From assembly GCA_023700845.1 (NCBI GenBank), contig JAMPYD010000117.1:1-6465 (forward strand): DNA of 6,465 bases, given 5' to 3'. The position numbers and the translations under genes were made by a program. Below, one piece after another: positions 5,398 through 6,465 of this stretch. The notes under the pieces are model-generated. The model was not told where the DNA came from. It made no database searches and was given only the letters and a program-made list of their open reading frames with translations. How positions within the stretch are numbered: the first letter of the stretch is position 1; each line of letters begins with the position of its first letter. Source of the stretch: Elusimicrobiota bacterium (GTDB lineage: Bacteria > Elusimicrobiota > Elusimicrobia > UBA1565 > UBA9628).

Positions 5398-6335
5398 GGC
5401 CTCTCCACCGGGCGCAGCTCGGCGTCTCCGTAGCGCCGGACGTAGCCGCTCTCGAAGCCCAGGCAGCGCGCGTCGAGCGCGCAGGACCGGCAGCGCTCGT
5501 TCTTGAAGCGGTCTCGCCGCTCGTTTTGAAAGCGGCCGTCGTCGACGCCTTTCGGGTCGATCAGAAGGCTTGTGCTCTCCCGCTCCCAGTTGCGCAAGCG
5601 CTCGCGGGGCAGGGAAGGCAAGGCGCAGGGCGGCATGTTGTAGACGAAGACCTTGTCCGCGGCGCCGAGCGCGCGGGCGCGGGCGAACGCCGCCTCGAGG
5701 GAGGGGAGGACGTCCTTGACCGGTACCTCGAGCGCGCCGGCATGGACGTTCATCAGGCCTTCGTAGTGCGGGAAATAGAGCTGGAACTCGACGACGCCGG
5801 CCCGCGCGGCGAAGCGCTCGATGAACGCGGGCATGGCGGCGGCGTTGCGCCGCGTGATCACGAAGTTGAGCACCGCGGGCACCGAGCTCGCCTCGAGATG
5901 GTCGAGCGCCCGCAGCGCCTTGTCGAAGGCGCCGGGCACGGCGAGGAGCTCGTCGTGCAGCGCCGCCTCGCCGGCGTGGATCGAGAGGCAGGCGAAGCTC
6001 ATGCCGGACGCGACGAGCTCGCGCGCGTAGGCCGCGTCGGCCATGCGCAGGCCGTTGGAGATCACACCGATCGAGGAGTAGCCCGCCTTGCGCGCCAGGC
6101 GGAGCATGGTCGGCAGCTCGGCCAGCAAGGTGACCTCGCCCCCCGAGAAGGTGACGCCGCGAAAGCCTTTCCGGTGCCCTTCGAGAAGCTCGCGGGCGAG
6201 GCGGTCGACGGGGAGCTTCCAGGCGACGAGCTCCGGCGTCAGCGGAGGGTTGTAGCAGAACGGGCATTTCGCCTGGCAGGCGTAGTTCAGGAAGACGTCG
6301 AGCATGGGGACGTCGTCGAGGGCGGGGCGGGTCAT
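5394..6335 (-). CDS. Radical SAM enzyme 3 with C-terminal C-x2-C-x5-C cluster
   Basis: This is a 313-aa protein. C20-x3-C24-x2-C27 (CQAKCPFCYN) binds the SAM-cleaving [4Fe-4S] cluster. F63-S-G-G-E67 is the GGE motif, continuing V-T-L where a proline is more usual. A later SIHAGEAALHD stretch and GAFDKAL fit this subtype. The C-terminal part has C237 (YNMPPC) and then C282-x2-C285-x5-C291-L-G, four cysteines that could hold one auxiliary iron-sulfur cluster. From memory of the family, this C-terminal layout is nearer to HxsC-like and related short radical SAM proteins than to the two plus-strand enzymes, which look like SPASM/twitch relatives. ATG 6335-6333 overlaps the upstream TGA as ATGA, and GGGGA lies seven bases before it. 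The gene sits between two TPR genes with 4-base overlaps on both sides. A peptide substrate is plausible from context, but none is adjacent on this strand in the window. Confidence 0.9.
   Translation of the reverse strand: MTRPALDDVPMLDVFLNYACQAKCPFCYNPPLTPELVAWKLPVDRLARELLEGHRKGFRGVTFSGGEVTLLAELPTMLRLARKAGYSSIGVISNGLRMADAAYARELVASGMSFACLSIHAGEAALHDELLAVPGAFDKALRALDHLEASSVPAVLNFVITRRNAAAMPAFIERFAARAGVVEFQLYFPHYEGLMNVHAGALEVPVKDVLPSLEAAFARARALGAADKVFVYNMPPCALPSLPRERLRNWERESTSLLIDPKGVDDGRFQNERRDRFKNERCRSCALDARCLGFESGYVRRYGDAELRPVERP
5403..5406 (-). promoter_or_regulatory. Ribosome binding site deciding the GTG start of the minus-strand TPR gene
   Basis: GGAG reads 5406 to 5403 on the minus strand, five bases before GTG 5397. 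With the GTGA overlap it marks a translationally coupled start. Confidence 0.6.
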
Positions 6336-6465
6336 GAGCCGGTCCCCAGGCGGCGGCGGCAGTCGGCGAGGCCGAGGCGCGCGGCCTCGGATTTCACGTC
6401 GAGCGAGAAGGCGGCGGCGTAGTCCGCGCGCGCCAGGGGCCAGCGCCCCGCGGCGGCGTGCACGC
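6332..6465 (-). CDS. TPR-like protein, C-terminal fragment (5' end beyond the window)
   Basis: The minus-strand frame entering from the right edge (first full codon 6463-6461) stays open for 43 codons and stops at TGA 6334-6332. That TGA overlaps the radical SAM start as ATGA. The residues GRWPLARADYAAAFSLD match the second half of a TPR unit (an A-x-x-D-Y-x-x-A-F-x-L-D pattern), and a further helix with one cysteine (ADCRRRLG) ends the protein. The stop-start overlap, the codon bias and the TPR-like pattern make this the likely end of a third TPR gene, first or middle in the minus-strand cluster. The visible part is too short for a firm family call. Confidence 0.6.
   Translation of the reverse strand, partial: VHAAAGRWPLARADYAAAFSLDVKSEAARLGLADCRRRLGTGS
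6343..6347 (-). promoter_or_regulatory. Ribosome binding site for radical SAM enzyme 3
   Basis: GGGGA reads 6347 to 6343 on the minus strand, seven bases before ATG 6335 and inside the end of the upstream gene. It supports the ATGA-overlap start. Confidence 0.55.

Noticed and set aside
5398..6267. N-terminal extension of the minus-strand TPR protein starting near 6267
   Set aside because: It is an arginine-rich shadow of the third radical SAM gene. The GTGA overlap with an RBS gives a clean start at 5397.

Overview
The window is very GC-rich, with G or C at almost every third codon position. It reads as two short, tightly packed bacterial gene clusters that converge on a small AT-rich gap. 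Start codons include GTG, neighbouring genes overlap by 4 to 23 bases, and there are no RNA genes, insertion sequences or CRISPR arrays. The composition and the pairing of radical SAM genes with TPR genes would suit a high-GC environmental bacterium. The sequence alone does not fix the phylum.

Plus-strand cluster (1-4041): the 3' part of a small gene encodes a peptide with a hydrophobic N-terminal segment, 22 consecutive x-Ser-His triplets (21 of them Gly-Ser-His) and a tail with three cysteines. It is followed directly by two radical SAM enzymes of identical length (368 aa each, overlapping by 23 bases). A TPR protein of about 496 aa, starting at a GTG inside the end of the second enzyme, completes the cluster. 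This layout is that of a ribosomally made, post-translationally modified peptide (RiPP) locus: substrate, two maturases and a protein-interaction scaffold. The closest described idea is the His-Xaa-Ser (Hxs) system, where an HxsA peptide occurs with two radical SAM proteins, HxsB and HxsC, and a small HxsD. No HxsD is visible here, and I cannot assign the two enzymes to HxsB or HxsC by eye.

Gap (4042-4173): 132 bases, markedly AT-richer than its surroundings, with a perfect 10-bp inverted repeat that may separate the converging transcripts.

Minus-strand cluster (6465-4174, read right to left): the last 43 codons of a TPR-like protein, a third radical SAM enzyme of a different subtype (313 aa, C-terminal C-x2-C-x5-C cluster), and a second complete TPR protein (407 aa), joined by ATGA and GTGA overlaps. 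TPR proteins thus accompany radical SAM enzymes in both clusters, and the two complete TPR proteins appear to share a distinctive insert. This suggests one larger peptide-modification locus rather than a chance meeting of unrelated genes, but its product and chemistry are unknown.
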